This document shows positions 55,000 to 64,000 of a DNA stretch of 64,000 bases, one piece after another. Positions within the stretch are counted from its first letter, which is position 1; each line of letters starts with the position of its first letter. Below the pieces are notes generated by a model, which had not been told where the DNA came from, ran no database searches, and was given only the letters and a program-made list of their open reading frames with translations. Made by a program: the position numbers and the translations under genes. The stretch spans positions 27,589 through 91,588 of the forward strand of contig VMDC01000010.1 of assembly GCA_008081045.1 (NCBI GenBank), written 5' to 3'. Origin of the DNA: Gammaproteobacteria bacterium (GTDB lineage Bacteria; Pseudomonadota; Gammaproteobacteria; Pseudomonadales; Pseudohongiellaceae).

Positions 55000-57900
55000 C
55001 TAGCCGAGCCAGCTGCGGGCATTTCTGAACATCCGCATGGCCGGTGCATCTTCACCCCAATGCGAGGGGTGCCAGGAGTTCTGTACCGTCCGAAAGACGC
55101 GCTCCGGATGAGGCATCATGATCAGCGCCCGGCCATCCATCGAGGTGATACCCGTGACGCCCCCGGGCGACCCATTAGGGTTTGCGGGATAGCGCTCAGT
55201 CGGGGCGCCGTAGCCGTCTACATAGCGCATGGCAACACCGCCCGACGAGACCAGTGACTGATATTGCACTTCACCCTCAAAGTGCGCCATCCCCTCACCA
55301 TGTGCTACGGCGATCGGGAAACGAGAACCCTGCATATTCCTCAGCAGGACCGACGGACTTTCTGACACAGCGGCCATCACCAGCCTGCCTTCAAACTGTT
55401 CCGACCGGTTTCGCATAAAGCGCGGCCAGTGCTCAGCACCGGGAATCAGTGGGCGCAGCAGCGAAATCATCTGGCAGCCATTACAGACACCAAGGCTGAG
55501 TGTCGTCTCACGCTCGAAGAAGGCCCGGAATTGCCGGCTCAATCGTTCATTAAACAGGACTGATTTGGCCCAGCCTCCGCCGGCACCAAGCACATCGCCA
55601 TAGGAAAATCCGCCGCACGCAACCATCATGTTAAACTGCTCAAGAGACACACGTGACTCGATAAGATCGGTCATGTGCACATCAATCGCTTCAAAGCCGG
55701 CGCGTACAAATGCCGCCGCCATTTCAATCTGACCGTTCACCCCCTGCTCTCGCAGAACAGCGACCTTGGGTTTGACATCGAGATGGATAAACGGTGCGCA
55801 TATATCATCGTCCGGGTCAAACGTGAGCTCAGCGTGCAGACCCGGATCAGCAACATCGAGCAGGCCCTCGAATTCCTCTTGGGCGCAGTCTGAATTATCC
55901 CGCAGCGCCTGCATGTGATAGCTCGTCTCTGACCAGCATCGCTGCAGCGTGTGACGCGCTTCCGAGAAGAGTAGCTGGCCTGAGAGCCGGATGGCAAGTT
56001 CATCCCGGTCGTTCACCCTCCCAATCACGGTGACACAGGCTTTCAAACCATGCTGATCTGCCAACTCGCAGAGGCGGGGCAGGTCATGCTCGGCGAGCTG
56101 GACGACGGCACCCAGCTCTTCGTTGAACAATACCTCGACCGGCTCTGCCGCGCCTGAAAACTGATCGAGATCGAGATCGACGCCACAGTGCCCCGCGAAA
56201 CACATTTCAGCAACACAGGCGAGCAGCCCGCCGTCAGACCGGTCATGATAAGCCGTTAGCAAGGCTTCTGCCTTGGATTGCTTAATGAGCTCAAAAAAGC
56301 CTATTAGCGCTTGGGCGTTATCAAGGTCCGGAACTGAACCCAGAATTCTGCCAAAGACCTGCGCCAGAGCAGATCCGCCCAGCCGGAAACGATTAGCGCT
56401 CAAGCTGATCAGGACCAGCAAAGAGCCAGCGTTCCGCGAGAGTTCAGGCGTTATTGACTGGCGGATGTCCGCGACCGGCGCGAATCCGGAGACAATAAGA
56501 GATAACGGCGCGGTATTACTCCTGGCTTCACCCCGCTCTTCCCAGACCGTGCGCATGGACATCGAATCCTTACCGACCGGGATACAAATCCCCAGCTCGG
56601 GACACAAGTCCTCAGCGACCGCTTTCACGGTGTTATAGAGTTTGGCGTCCTCAGCGCCATGTCCTGCCGCAACCATCCAGTTCGCGGACAGCTTGATGTG
56701 CCGCAGCGTCGGCACATCGGCGCCCAACAGGTTGGTCACTGTCTCTGCAATGGCCATACGTCCGGAAGCGGGCGCATCGAACAGCGCAAGCGGTGACCGC
56801 TCTCCCATTGCCATCGCCTCACCCACGTAATCCTTGTAGGACGTTGCCGTGACCGCACAGTCTGCCACGGGGACCTGCCACGGGCCGACCATCTGATCGC
56901 GGCACACTTGCCCGGTTATCGTCCGGTCTCCGATCGTAATCAGAAAACCTTTGCTCGCAACCGCTGGCAAAGCGAGAACACGGTGTATCGCCTCACTCAG
57001 TTCAATTCCCTCAAGCCCCTCATCGACAGGGGGCACCACCGCTGACTGAACGTTTCGATGCATTTTGGGAGGCTTGCCGAACAGGACATCCATGGGCAGA
57101 TCGATCGGCTTGTTGTCAAAGTGGTGGTCGTTCAGCTCGATGTGCTTGTCTTCAGTAGACTCTCCGACCACCGCGAAGGGGCAGCGCTCTCTGGCACAAA
57201 TGGCTTCAAACTGGGCAATTTCCGCTTCCGCAACAGCCAGGACGTAGCGCTCCTGAGCTTCATTGCACCAGATCTCCAGCGGCGACATTTGCGGCTCAGC
57301 ACTGGGAATGGTCCGCAGCTGAAAGCGTCCGCCGGTGCCTCCGTCCTTCACCAGCTCTGGCAACGCATTGGACAGACCCCCGGCACCCACATCGTGGATA
57401 AACAGAATCGGATTGCTGTCACCCAGCTGCCAGCAGCGGTCAATTACCTCCTGGCAACGCCGTTCCATTTCTGCATTTTCGCGCTGCACGGACGCAAAAT
57501 CCAGATCTTCACTGCCACTGCCCGAAGCCATCGAGGAAGCGGCACCGCCGCCCAGCCCAATCAACATTGCCGGACCGCCAAGAACGATCAGCTTCGCACC
57601 AACCGGGATATCCCCTTTGAGCACGTGCGACTCGCGAATGTTGCCGAGTCCGCCGGCAATCATGATCGGCTTGTGATAGCCACGCATTTCCATGAGGCCG
57701 GACTCATTGCCGATTGCCGCCTCGTAGGTGCGAAAATAGCCACAGAGATTAGGACGTCCGTACTCGTTATTGAATGCCGCCCCGCCGATCGGCCCCTCCA
57801 GCATGATGTCAAGCGGTGACGCAATGTGAGCCGGCTTGCTCTCAACGTTTTCCCAGGGTTGCGGCAAATTCGGAATCCTGAGATTCGAAACGCTGAAGCC

Positions 57901-58923
57901 GGTCAGCCCCGCTTTAGGCTTCGCACCCTTCCCGGTCGCTCCTTCGTCCCGGATTTCGCCACCGGCCCCGGTCGAGGCGCCGGGAAACGGTGCAATTGCG
58001 GTCGGGTGGTTGTGTGTTTCAACCTTCATCAGAATGTGGACCGGTTCCTGATGAAACCCATAGCTTTGAGAATCGCCACTGGGGAAAAATCGCTCGGTCG
58101 TGTGGCCCTCCATCACGGCTGCATTGTCTGAATAGGCGGACAACACCCGATCAGGGGACTTTTCATGACTGACCCGGATCATGCCGAACAGCGACCGCTT
58201 CTGCGTCTGTCCGTCAATCGTCCAGTCAGCATTGAATATCTTGTGCCGGCAATGCTCGGAATTCGCCTGCGCGAACATCATCAATTCAATGTCATTCGGA
58301 TTCCGGTTGAGCTCTGTGAAGCGTGCCGCCAGATAGCCCATCTCATCTTCAGCCAGAGCCAGCCCCCACTCAGCGTTGGCCCGGCGCAGTGCCGCCTCTC
58401 CTGCCCCGAGCAGGTCAACTGATTTCAGCGGCTGAGGCTCGCTGCTGACAAACATCGCTGCGGCGTGCTCAACTCCGGGCAGCACCGTTTGTGTCATCCG
58501 GTCATGCAACTGGCTTTGAAGTGCACTGACTACAGTCGCATCCACCGTGCCAGCAAAGCCAAGTCTGAACAAACTTCCCCGCTCTACCCGCCTGACCTGA
58601 GTCAGCCCGCAGTTTTGCAGAATATCGGTGGCTTTACTGGACCAGGGAGAGATCGTCCCCAATCTGGGCACCACCAGACATTCGAAATGAGAAGCCTCAT
58701 CACTGGCTTCCTCCGCTTCGGAAGGCTCTTCGTAAGGCTCGCCGTACTCCAGCAGTTGGCTCAGCGTATGCTGATCTGAGGCAGACAGCGGTTCTGCCAC
58801 ATCGAATAGGTGGATATAGCGCGCAGAAATGGCGAGTAGCTCGGGGCAGATTGTCTGGAGCGAGGCGAGCAGTTTCGCTTGCTTGAACACAGAAAGCGCA
58901 CTGGCTCCGGGCAGAAATTGCAT
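55000..58923 (-). CDS. purL: Phosphoribosylformylglycinamidine synthase (large, single-chain)
   Basis: ATP- and glutamine-dependent fourth step of purine synthesis. The 1307-residue product begins [22 protein letters not shown]. It has the synthase domain with [41 protein letters not shown], and a C-terminal glutaminase with the nucleophile Cys in [13 protein letters not shown] and the His/Glu in PHPERVFR. This is the gammaproteobacterial one-chain form. The stop lies two bases before the YqfO-like gene. Confidence 0.98.
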   Translation of the reverse strand: MQFLPGASALSVFKQAKLLASLQTICPELLAISARYIHLFDVAEPLSASDQHTLSQLLEYGEPYEEPSEAEEASDEASHFECLVVPRLGTISPWSSKATDILQNCGLTQVRRVERGSLFRLGFAGTVDATVVSALQSQLHDRMTQTVLPGVEHAAAMFVSSEPQPLKSVDLLGAGEAALRRANAEWGLALAEDEMGYLAARFTELNRNPNDIELMMFAQANSEHCRHKIFNADWTIDGQTQKRSLFGMIRVSHEKSPDRVLSAYSDNAAVMEGHTTERFFPSGDSQSYGFHQEPVHILMKVETHNHPTAIAPFPGASTGAGGEIRDEGATGKGAKPKAGLTGFSVSNLRIPNLPQPWENVESKPAHIASPLDIMLEGPIGGAAFNNEYGRPNLCGYFRTYEAAIGNESGLMEMRGYHKPIMIAGGLGNIRESHVLKGDIPVGAKLIVLGGPAMLIGLGGGAASSMASGSGSEDLDFASVQRENAEMERRCQEVIDRCWQLGDSNPILFIHDVGAGGLSNALPELVKDGGTGGRFQLRTIPSAEPQMSPLEIWCNEAQERYVLAVAEAEIAQFEAICARERCPFAVVGESTEDKHIELNDHHFDNKPIDLPMDVLFGKPPKMHRNVQSAVVPPVDEGLEGIELSEAIHRVLALPAVASKGFLITIGDRTITGQVCRDQMVGPWQVPVADCAVTATSYKDYVGEAMAMGERSPLALFDAPASGRMAIAETVTNLLGADVPTLRHIKLSANWMVAAGHGAEDAKLYNTVKAVAEDLCPELGICIPVGKDSMSMRTVWEERGEARSNTAPLSLIVSGFAPVADIRQSITPELSRNAGSLLVLISLSANRFRLGGSALAQVFGRILGSVPDLDNAQALIGFFELIKQSKAEALLTAYHDRSDGGLLACVAEMCFAGHCGVDLDLDQFSGAAEPVEVLFNEELGAVVQLAEHDLPRLCELADQHGLKACVTVIGRVNDRDELAIRLSGQLLFSEARHTLQRCWSETSYHMQALRDNSDCAQEEFEGLLDVADPGLHAELTFDPDDDICAPFIHLDVKPKVAVLREQGVNGQIEMAAAFVRAGFEAIDVHMTDLIESRVSLEQFNMMVACGGFSYGDVLGAGGGWAKSVLFNERLSRQFRAFFERETTLSLGVCNGCQMISLLRPLIPGAEHWPRFMRNRSEQFEGRLVMAAVSESPSVLLRNMQGSRFPIAVAHGEGMAHFEGEVQYQSLVSSGGVAMRYVDGYGAPTERYPANPNGSPGGVTGITSMDGRALIMMPHPERVFRTVQNSWHPSHWGEDAPAMRMFRNARSWLG

Positions 58924-59024
58924 GTAACAGGTTACTCTCTTTTAGATGGTGAAACGGGGCGAAACCGGCCGTTAGCTGGTGGCCGCAATAATAATCGAAT
59001 TCACGGTAAAATTCAGGAGGAACC

Positions 59025-59591
59025 TCAACGGGTAGGCAATGGATAACTTCCCCGGGCACGGGAAACAACCGTTGCGCCATTTGAATCCTCGACCCAGAAA
59101 TTCACATGAGACAGGGTCGTGATATCCTGGCGATCTGAGCTGAACTGAGGTTCCGCCATCACCCGGTACACCTCTCCTGCTACAGCCTCAAAGCGAAGAA
59201 TCCGCGACAGAGATTCTCTGGCTGCCGCGTAACTGACCAGAGCGGGTGCCAGCCCCCGGGCGCTGCCCATATCCCAGTAAAAGTAAACGGCAATTTCGTG
59301 AGCGCCCGGTTTGATCTCAACACGCTCATGCTCAACACTGTTGACTATGGCCTCGCCGTCGACCTGCGCAAAGCGCACGGCATCAATGTAGCGGTTGAGC
59401 CAATCCTGACGCAGGTACTGCGAACCCTCGAGGGTTGCTACCGCGTTGGCAGGAAGGCGATCTCCGCTGTAAGCCTGGTAAGGACCGACCGCCCCGCAAC
59501 CAACGGCGACGGCCGACAACAGCAGCACAAATCCAGCGCGAGCGATTCCACTAATGTGTGAGAACTGACACCTATATCCGGATTCATTCAT
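59025..59591 (-). CDS. Hypothetical lipoprotein
   Basis: The 188-residue product has a signal sequence with a lipobox near AVGC (Cys32), so is likely anchored in the membrane. The mature part contains a beta-rich domain with YFYWDMGSARGLAPALVSY and RILRFEAVAGEVYRVMAEP, a pattern seen in small uncharacterised envelope proteins that present a PEGA-like or tetratricopeptide-free beta fold. I do not recognise a family. It sits between purL and tadA with no evident link. Confidence 0.7.
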   Translation of the reverse strand: MNESGYRCQFSHISGIARAGFVLLLSAVAVGCGAVGPYQAYSGDRLPANAVATLEGSQYLRQDWLNRYIDAVRFAQVDGEAIVNSVEHERVEIKPGAHEIAVYFYWDMGSARGLAPALVSYAAARESLSRILRFEAVAGEVYRVMAEPQFSSDRQDITTLSHVNFWVEDSNGATVVSRARGSYPLPTR

Positions 59592-59664
59592 CTATTGAGG
59601 ATCGCTGTAAAATGTCCTACAACCCAAGAGCTGTCTGAGAAAGCCCCAGCATATTGCGCAACAC

Positions 59665-60126
59665 TCAGCGTCTGGATTGAAAAAAAGCCTGCATGATCTT
59701 GCCACACTCTTCCGCCAGCACCCCTTCCTGATAGCGCACCTTGTGATTCAAACTGGCACTGTCCAGCAAATTCTGTTGACTGACAACGGCTCCCGAACGA
59801 GGCTCCCGGGCGCCGAACACAAGCAGATCAATCCGGGCGTGAACCAGGGCACCAACGCACATTGTGCAGGGCTCGATAGTAACATAGAGCGTGGTTCTGG
59901 GAAGGCGGTAGTTCTGCTGACGAATGGCAGCAGCCCTTAGAGCCAGAATTTCCGCGTGAGCCGTGGGGTCCTGAGCGCTGATAGGCCGGTTATGCGCTTG
60001 CGCAAGGACCTCGCCCTCTGCAATCAGCACCGCTCCGACCGGCACTTCACCGGCCTGCGCGGCCGCTTTCGCTTGCTGAATGGCCAAGGTCATCCAGCGC
60101 TCGTGAGTTTCTAAATCCTGGCTCAA
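59665..60126 (-). CDS. tadA: tRNA-specific adenosine deaminase
   Basis: Converts A34 to inosine in tRNA-Arg(ACG), the tRNA encoded at 16 kb. The 153-residue product has the zinc motifs TAHAEILALR and PCTMCVGALVHARI. A TTG start at 60126, six bases after AGGGAG, gives an N-terminus (LETHERWM) that aligns with E. coli TadA, so I keep it over the ATG at 60093. Confidence 0.95.
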   Translation of the reverse strand: MSQDLETHERWMTLAIQQAKAAAQAGEVPVGAVLIAEGEVLAQAHNRPISAQDPTAHAEILALRAAAIRQQNYRLPRTTLYVTIEPCTMCVGALVHARIDLLVFGAREPRSGAVVSQQNLLDSASLNHKVRYQEGVLAEECGKIMQAFFQSRR

Positions 60127-60365
60127 CGGATGCTCCCTATTTTCTTTCTCTGTCTCTCATTTTGCATTCCGCTTTGCCTTTCGCTTTTTCTTTCGCTGTT
60201 TTCCCTGTCGCCCTTAAGTTTGCACTCGCTTGGCATACGATGTCCGCTCACAGATCAGCCACGCGGCACACCGCCCTCGCGTTGACCCTGATTCTGACAA
60301 AACGCCGCCGCATCAGACCGAAACTGCCTCTTCGCCATTACCGGCAGAAGCTGCTTTTGCAACAA

Positions 60366-61031
60366 TCAGTCTGCATCCGCACCGGCAAAGATCAAACCCA
60401 CAGCGTAAAGTCCCAGAGAGACAGCCGGACCAATACCAAAAGCGAACAGCACTGTACCCAGACCGATGGTCCCACCCAAACTCCATCCAACAGCGACCGC
60501 GGCGATTTCCAGTGTGGTTCTCACCCCGGCAATCGGAAAATCGGTCCTACTTGCCAGGCCAGTCATCAGGCCATCTCGGGGGCCAGGACCCAGATTCGCG
60601 ACCAGATAAATTCCGCTTCCTAAGCCGACCAATAAAACACCGGCGATGGCTTGCGCAAGCTGAAACGAAATGGCTTCAGGCTGCGGCAAAATCCTGAGAG
60701 ACTGTTCGATTACCAGAGACACAATCAGAGCATTGGCCACGGTGCCGATGCCGGGTATCTGCTTTAACGGAATCCAGAGCAGCAGCACGCAGACACTTAC
60801 CAACAGGGTCGCCAAACCCAGGTTCACGTCTGCCACTCGACCAACACCCTGAGCCAACACCGTCCACGGACTCACCCCGGCACTGGCAGTCACAAGCAAT
60901 GCTTCCCCCAAACCAAATACACTGAGCCCGACACACAGGTAAAAAAGCGTGCTGAGCCTGGGACGCAGATTCAACGGCTGCGGCGAACTCCAGGGAACCA
61001 CTGGCACTTTTTTCAGCTTGAGGAACTTCAT
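60366..61031 (-). CDS. YczE/YitT-like membrane protein
   Basis: The 221-residue product (ATG at 61031; eight codons of ORF-track extension rejected) is an integral membrane protein with about five helices, including LFYLCVGLSVFGLGEALLV and GVLLVGLGSGIYLVANLGPGPRDGL. The NLGPGPRDGL(MT)GL motif is typical of YczE-type proteins of unknown function. The region 60127-60365 between it and tadA holds a pyrimidine-rich tract but no gene. Confidence 0.82.
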   Translation of the reverse strand: MKFLKLKKVPVVPWSSPQPLNLRPRLSTLFYLCVGLSVFGLGEALLVTASAGVSPWTVLAQGVGRVADVNLGLATLLVSVCVLLLWIPLKQIPGIGTVANALIVSLVIEQSLRILPQPEAISFQLAQAIAGVLLVGLGSGIYLVANLGPGPRDGLMTGLASRTDFPIAGVRTTLEIAAVAVGWSLGGTIGLGTVLFAFGIGPAVSLGLYAVGLIFAGADAD

Positions 61032-61120
61032 GGTAAATGACCCATGGCACAGCACTAACTAGCGCGATCAGTGACGCTCGTAAGTATAGAGTAATGTCGG
61101 ATCCTTGAGCGGAAATCCTA

Positions 61121-61612
61121 CTAACGGGGTTCATGAAGGTCAGCCAGTGTATTCACCGACGGCAGAATTATTTCCATATCCAGCCGATGCATACCCGGTC
61201 CCCAGCCGTCGTTTTGCGAACGCAGGGTAACGGCCCCGAATCGGGCAAAAAACTGATCCGCATGCTGACTGGTAGAGATAGCCACTTTCCGATAACGTGC
61301 CGCACCTGCCAGAGTGAAAAGCTGCGCCATCATCTCCTCTCCGTAACCTTGGCGCTGATATTCGGGATGAACCATGATCCAGCTGAGCGCACAGGTTTCT
61401 GACGACACGCGCGCCATTCCAAAACAGGCGATCAGGCGTTGCTCGCGCCAACCGAGCAGATAGATAGTGTTCGTGGATCCTAAAACCGGCAACTGCTGTA
61501 AAAAGTGCGAATAGTCTGATCGCTCCTCTCGTGCAAAAAACCGGGGACAGTTCAGATCAAACAGTTCAATACAACCGGCCATATCGTCCTGTGAGTACGG
61601 TTTGAATTCCAT
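61121..61612 (-). CDS. GNAT-family N-acetyltransferase
   Basis: A 163-residue protein (ATG at 61612, AGGAG nine bases upstream). The acetyl-CoA-binding motif is VHPEYQRQGYGEEMM, preceded by the beta strand SWIMVHPE. Substrate unknown. Located between the YczE-type gene and the long intergenic region before the nitrogen unit. Confidence 0.87.
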   Translation of the reverse strand: MEFKPYSQDDMAGCIELFDLNCPRFFAREERSDYSHFLQQLPVLGSTNTIYLLGWREQRLIACFGMARVSSETCALSWIMVHPEYQRQGYGEEMMAQLFTLAGAARYRKVAISTSQHADQFFARFGAVTLRSQNDGWGPGMHRLDMEIILPSVNTLADLHEPR

Positions 61613-62106
61613 CAATAGCTGCTCCTTCGATCTGGTGCTGTCGTTTTGGCAGATCAGTCAGTGAGACACTGCACTTAAAAAGACAAACCTCAGGGTTGCT
61701 CCACTGCGCGCTACCTTACCGCCGACTGCCGTGTGCGTTGCTTGAGGGTTCGGCTCGGGAGTCTGTCAAATCGTGCGAAGAAATCAAGTTCCGTAAACAC
61801 CAAAATTGGGCACGCTGAAAAATCGCATATTTTTGGTGCAAGCCCTGTTCAGCAATGACATCGAATTCCGAGCCCATTTAACAAGAGCACCGAAGAGAAA
61901 GACTTTGCGGCAGCGACTTGAATCCGATTCACTGCCCTACCGGCTGCTGTCACTAAATGCTGAGCGTGGCCCTGCAATCACCCGCAACGCGTCTTTTCTT
62001 GCGCCAATCCGGCAAACCCGCATGCTCAGCATCGGACTGGATCAGCGTTATCCGTACGGCAACCAAAGGAAGATTACGCACAATATTAGAGCGAGAAACA
62101 AAAATC

Positions 62107-62121
62107 GCACGCCAATAGTGC
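62107..62121 (+). promoter_or_regulatory. NtrC-like enhancer site
   Basis: GCAC-N7-GTGC (GCACGCCAATAGTGC) fits the NtrC dyad, TGCAC-N7-GTGCA. It lies about 100 bp upstream of the sigma-54 promoter, a standard enhancer distance. Confidence 0.6.
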
Positions 62122-62206
62122 ATTAAATCGAGGGTTTTCTCTGGCCTCTCGGGCAGATTGCTCTCTGATTCTCCCACTGGACTGTTTTTATTGGATTTTT
62201 TGGCCT

Positions 62207-62222
62207 TGGCCCAGTCTTTGCT
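62207..62222 (+). promoter_or_regulatory. Sigma-54 promoter of torF-type porin/glnK/amtB
   Basis: TGGCCCAGTCTTTGCT has GG and GC 12 bp apart and TTGC at -12, fitting the sigma-54 consensus. The start of transcription would be about 60 nt before the porin ATG. Confidence 0.8.
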
Positions 62223-62294
62223 AAGCAAACCGCGTTCGGATCAAAGAAGTTCCCACACTAATATTTTTTACGACAAGCCTGAGGAGGCAGCACT

Positions 62295-63044
62295 ATGGCC
62301 GTTAACGCAAAACACCTTTATCGCCCTCTAATCGCGGCAACTTTGTTCGCAGCAGCAGGGTCAGCCCACGCAGAATGGTCGGCCAATGCCGCCATGACCA
62401 ACAACTATCTGTGGAGAGGACTGACACAATCTATCAATGAAGCTGCGATACAGGGTGGCATCGACTACGCAGATGAGAGTGGGTTCTATATCGGCACCTG
62501 GGCTTCCAACGTCTCCTACGACTCTGATGATGCTTACTCTTATGAGCATGACGTGTACTTCGGTTACGCTGGAGAGGCCGCGGGTTTCTCCTACGACATC
62601 GGCTATCTCTACTACAACTATGATGCGAACGCTGGGTACGATTTCGGTGAGGTATACGGGTCAATCAGTGTAGGCAACTTCTCTGCACAACTTTCTCTGC
62701 TCTCAAATGCCGAACCAGACGAGGGGCCGGGCGAAGATTTCGGTTTCGCCAAAGCCAGCTATACGTCGCTCGATTATGTGATACCGCTGGAGAGTGGCGC
62801 GGAAATCGGTCTACATGCCGGATTCCACGAGGGGGACTTCATGTACTCATTCAACGGTGCCACCGATGACTACTGGGATTTCAACATCAGCATTGCCAAA
62901 GACGGCTTCTCTGCAATGATCTCGACCACGACTCTAGGCGACGATGACGATGGTGACGGCATTGAGGATTACGCCAGCATGGCTGCAAGAGACAACGACT
63001 CTGTCAAATTTGTAGTGGGCTATGCGGTGGATTTCGAACTCTAA
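62295..63044 (+). CDS. TorF-family outer-membrane porin-like protein
   Basis: The 249-residue product has a signal peptide ending SAHA and a mature beta-barrel-type sequence with alternating aromatic residues (WSANAAMTNNYLWRGLTQS). It ends with an aromatic/hydrophobic strand (VVGYAVDFEL). It matches the TorF-type family often placed next to PII and AmtB genes. GAGGAGG precedes the ATG. Likely an outer-membrane channel expressed under nitrogen limitation; direct substrate evidence is lacking. First gene after the sigma-54 promoter. Confidence 0.85.
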   Translation: MAVNAKHLYRPLIAATLFAAAGSAHAEWSANAAMTNNYLWRGLTQSINEAAIQGGIDYADESGFYIGTWASNVSYDSDDAYSYEHDVYFGYAGEAAGFSYDIGYLYYNYDANAGYDFGEVYGSISVGNFSAQLSLLSNAEPDEGPGEDFGFAKASYTSLDYVIPLESGAEIGLHAGFHEGDFMYSFNGATDDYWDFNISIAKDGFSAMISTTTLGDDDDGDGIEDYASMAARDNDSVKFVVGYAVDFEL

Positions 63045-63431
<387 letters not shown>

Positions 63432-63492
63432 CAGAGCCTGGTCTACTTTTACCAAACGCTTCCTTGCGAGCCAATTTTTGGAGAACGTAACA

Positions 63493-64000
63493 ATGCAAGA
63501 TCAAATTTTTGAATTACAGTACGCCATGGATACTTTTTACTTCCTGATCTGTGGCGCCTTAGTGATGTGGATGGCAGCAGGATTTGCCATGCTGGAAGCC
63601 GGACTGGTTCGCACTAAAAACACCACTGAAATCTTAACCAAGAACGTCGCCCTGTTCGCAATCGCCTGCACTATGTATTTGGTTTGCGGGTACAACTTCA
63701 TGTACGACGGCGGTCTATTCCTGTCGGGGGTAACCACTGTTGCCGGGATGGACGACGCGGCAATTCAGGCGGTACTTGACGCATCGAATGAGTCAGGATT
63801 CGGCGACATGGGCGAATATGCCGGTGCCTCAGACTTTTTCTTCCAGGTGGTGTTCGTAGCGACCGCGATGTCGATCGTCTCAGGTGCGGTGGCCGAGCGC
63901 ATGAAGCTGTGGGCTTTCTTACTGTTTGCCGTTGTGATGACCGGTTTCATCTATCCCATCGAGGGCGGCTGGACTTGGGGTGGAAAGTCCGTGTTCGGTC
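63493..64000 (+). CDS. amtB: Ammonium transporter AmtB, N-terminal part (3' end outside window)
   Basis: Membrane channel for NH3/NH4+. The frame from the ATG at 63493 (GGAG upstream) runs to the window end, about 169 codons. It reads MQDQIFELQYAMDTFYFLI, then FAMLEAGLVRTKN (conserved first helix) and SGAVAERMKLWAFL. It is not in the ORF track because it is open at the end. A segment of about 40 residues after FMYDGG (GVTTVAGMDDAAIQAVLDAS) extends the first periplasmic loop. GlnK is just upstream. Confidence 0.95.
   Translation, partial: MQDQIFELQYAMDTFYFLICGALVMWMAAGFAMLEAGLVRTKNTTEILTKNVALFAIACTMYLVCGYNFMYDGGLFLSGVTTVAGMDDAAIQAVLDASNESGFGDMGEYAGASDFFFQVVFVATAMSIVSGAVAERMKLWAFLLFAVVMTGFIYPIEGGWTWGGKSVFG

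Larger units (their letters stand above)
61613..62294. other. Intergenic region, 682 bp, with nitrogen-control elements
   Basis: No gene supported; the two ORF-track entries here (61806-62126 plus, 61953-62228 minus) lack domains and run through the promoter elements. It holds the NtrC-like site at 62107-62121 and the sigma-54 promoter at 62207-62222. A weaker NtrC-like site, GCAT-N7-GTGC, lies at 61825-61839. Confidence 0.55.

Noticed and set aside
61806-62228. Two ORFs before the TorF-type gene
   Set aside because: No domain, no good ribosome binding site, and they overlap the NtrC-like site or sigma-54 promoter.

Overview
The window reads as chromosome of a gammaproteobacterium, probably a marine or oligotrophic member of the Cellvibrionales/Halieaceae/Pseudohongiella neighbourhood (inference from gene orders and overall style, not from a database search). 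The core gene orders are gammaproteobacterial: rplU-rpmA-obgE-proB beside divergent ispB, alaS-lysC-csrA beside tRNA-Ser, ffh-rpsP-rimM-trmD-rplS, dsbC-hom-thrC-recJ, and pspF divergent from pspABC. I see no insertion sequence, prophage, CRISPR array or plasmid backbone.

Layout. 0-7.4 kb: proB (cut by the window edge), obgE, rpmA, rplU, ispB, a SYLF lipoprotein, a transglutaminase/TPR lipoprotein and ETF-ubiquinone oxidoreductase. 7.6-17.9 kb: an accessory stretch rich in exported versions of enzymes that are usually cytoplasmic (methyltransferase, Tat-exported class V aminotransferase-like protein, epoxide-hydrolase-like protein, HpcH/HpaI aldolase, amidohydrolase, metallo-beta-lactamase fold). 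It also holds the most interesting gene of the window, a GrdB/PrdB-like oxidoreductase whose reading frame is interrupted by one in-frame UGA in a UxxC motif, followed at once by a well-formed bacterial SECIS-like hairpin. The ORF track shows it as two pieces; I read it as one selenoprotein gene (12662-13540). 18-21.6 kb: an acyl-CoA module (acyl-CoA dehydrogenase, CitE-like lyase, two MaoC/hot-dog hydratases) resembling branched C4/C5 dicarboxyl-CoA pathways. 21.6-27.7 kb: tRNA-Ser, csrA, lysC, alaS and an AI-2E-family permease. 28-45.5 kb: PP2C phosphatase, a DsbD with a duplicated sensor domain, recJ, thrC, hom, dsbC, the ribosomal/SRP block, a YpjD-type membrane protein, a CorC/CNNM protein, a PPTase and a metallophosphoesterase. 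45.6-49.2 kb: OxyR divergent from a rubrerythrin / Fe-S protein / DUF3501 module, a likely peroxide-response unit. 49.3-54.2 kb: a serine hydrolase, the phage-shock system with a sigma-54 promoter, and a Nudix hydrolase. 54.4-61.6 kb: a decayed Hpt-domain remnant, a YqfO-like protein, purL, a lipoprotein, tadA, a YczE-type membrane protein and a GNAT acetyltransferase. 62.1-64 kb: a nitrogen-limitation unit (NtrC-like site, sigma-54 promoter, TorF-type porin, PII protein, and amtB cut by the window edge).

Working together: the window joins housekeeping translation and amino-acid genes with three stress or nutrient circuits whose control elements are visible in the DNA (psp, OxyR-rubrerythrin, NtrC/sigma-54-PII-AmtB), plus a catabolic accessory region centred on CoA chemistry and the candidate selenoprotein.
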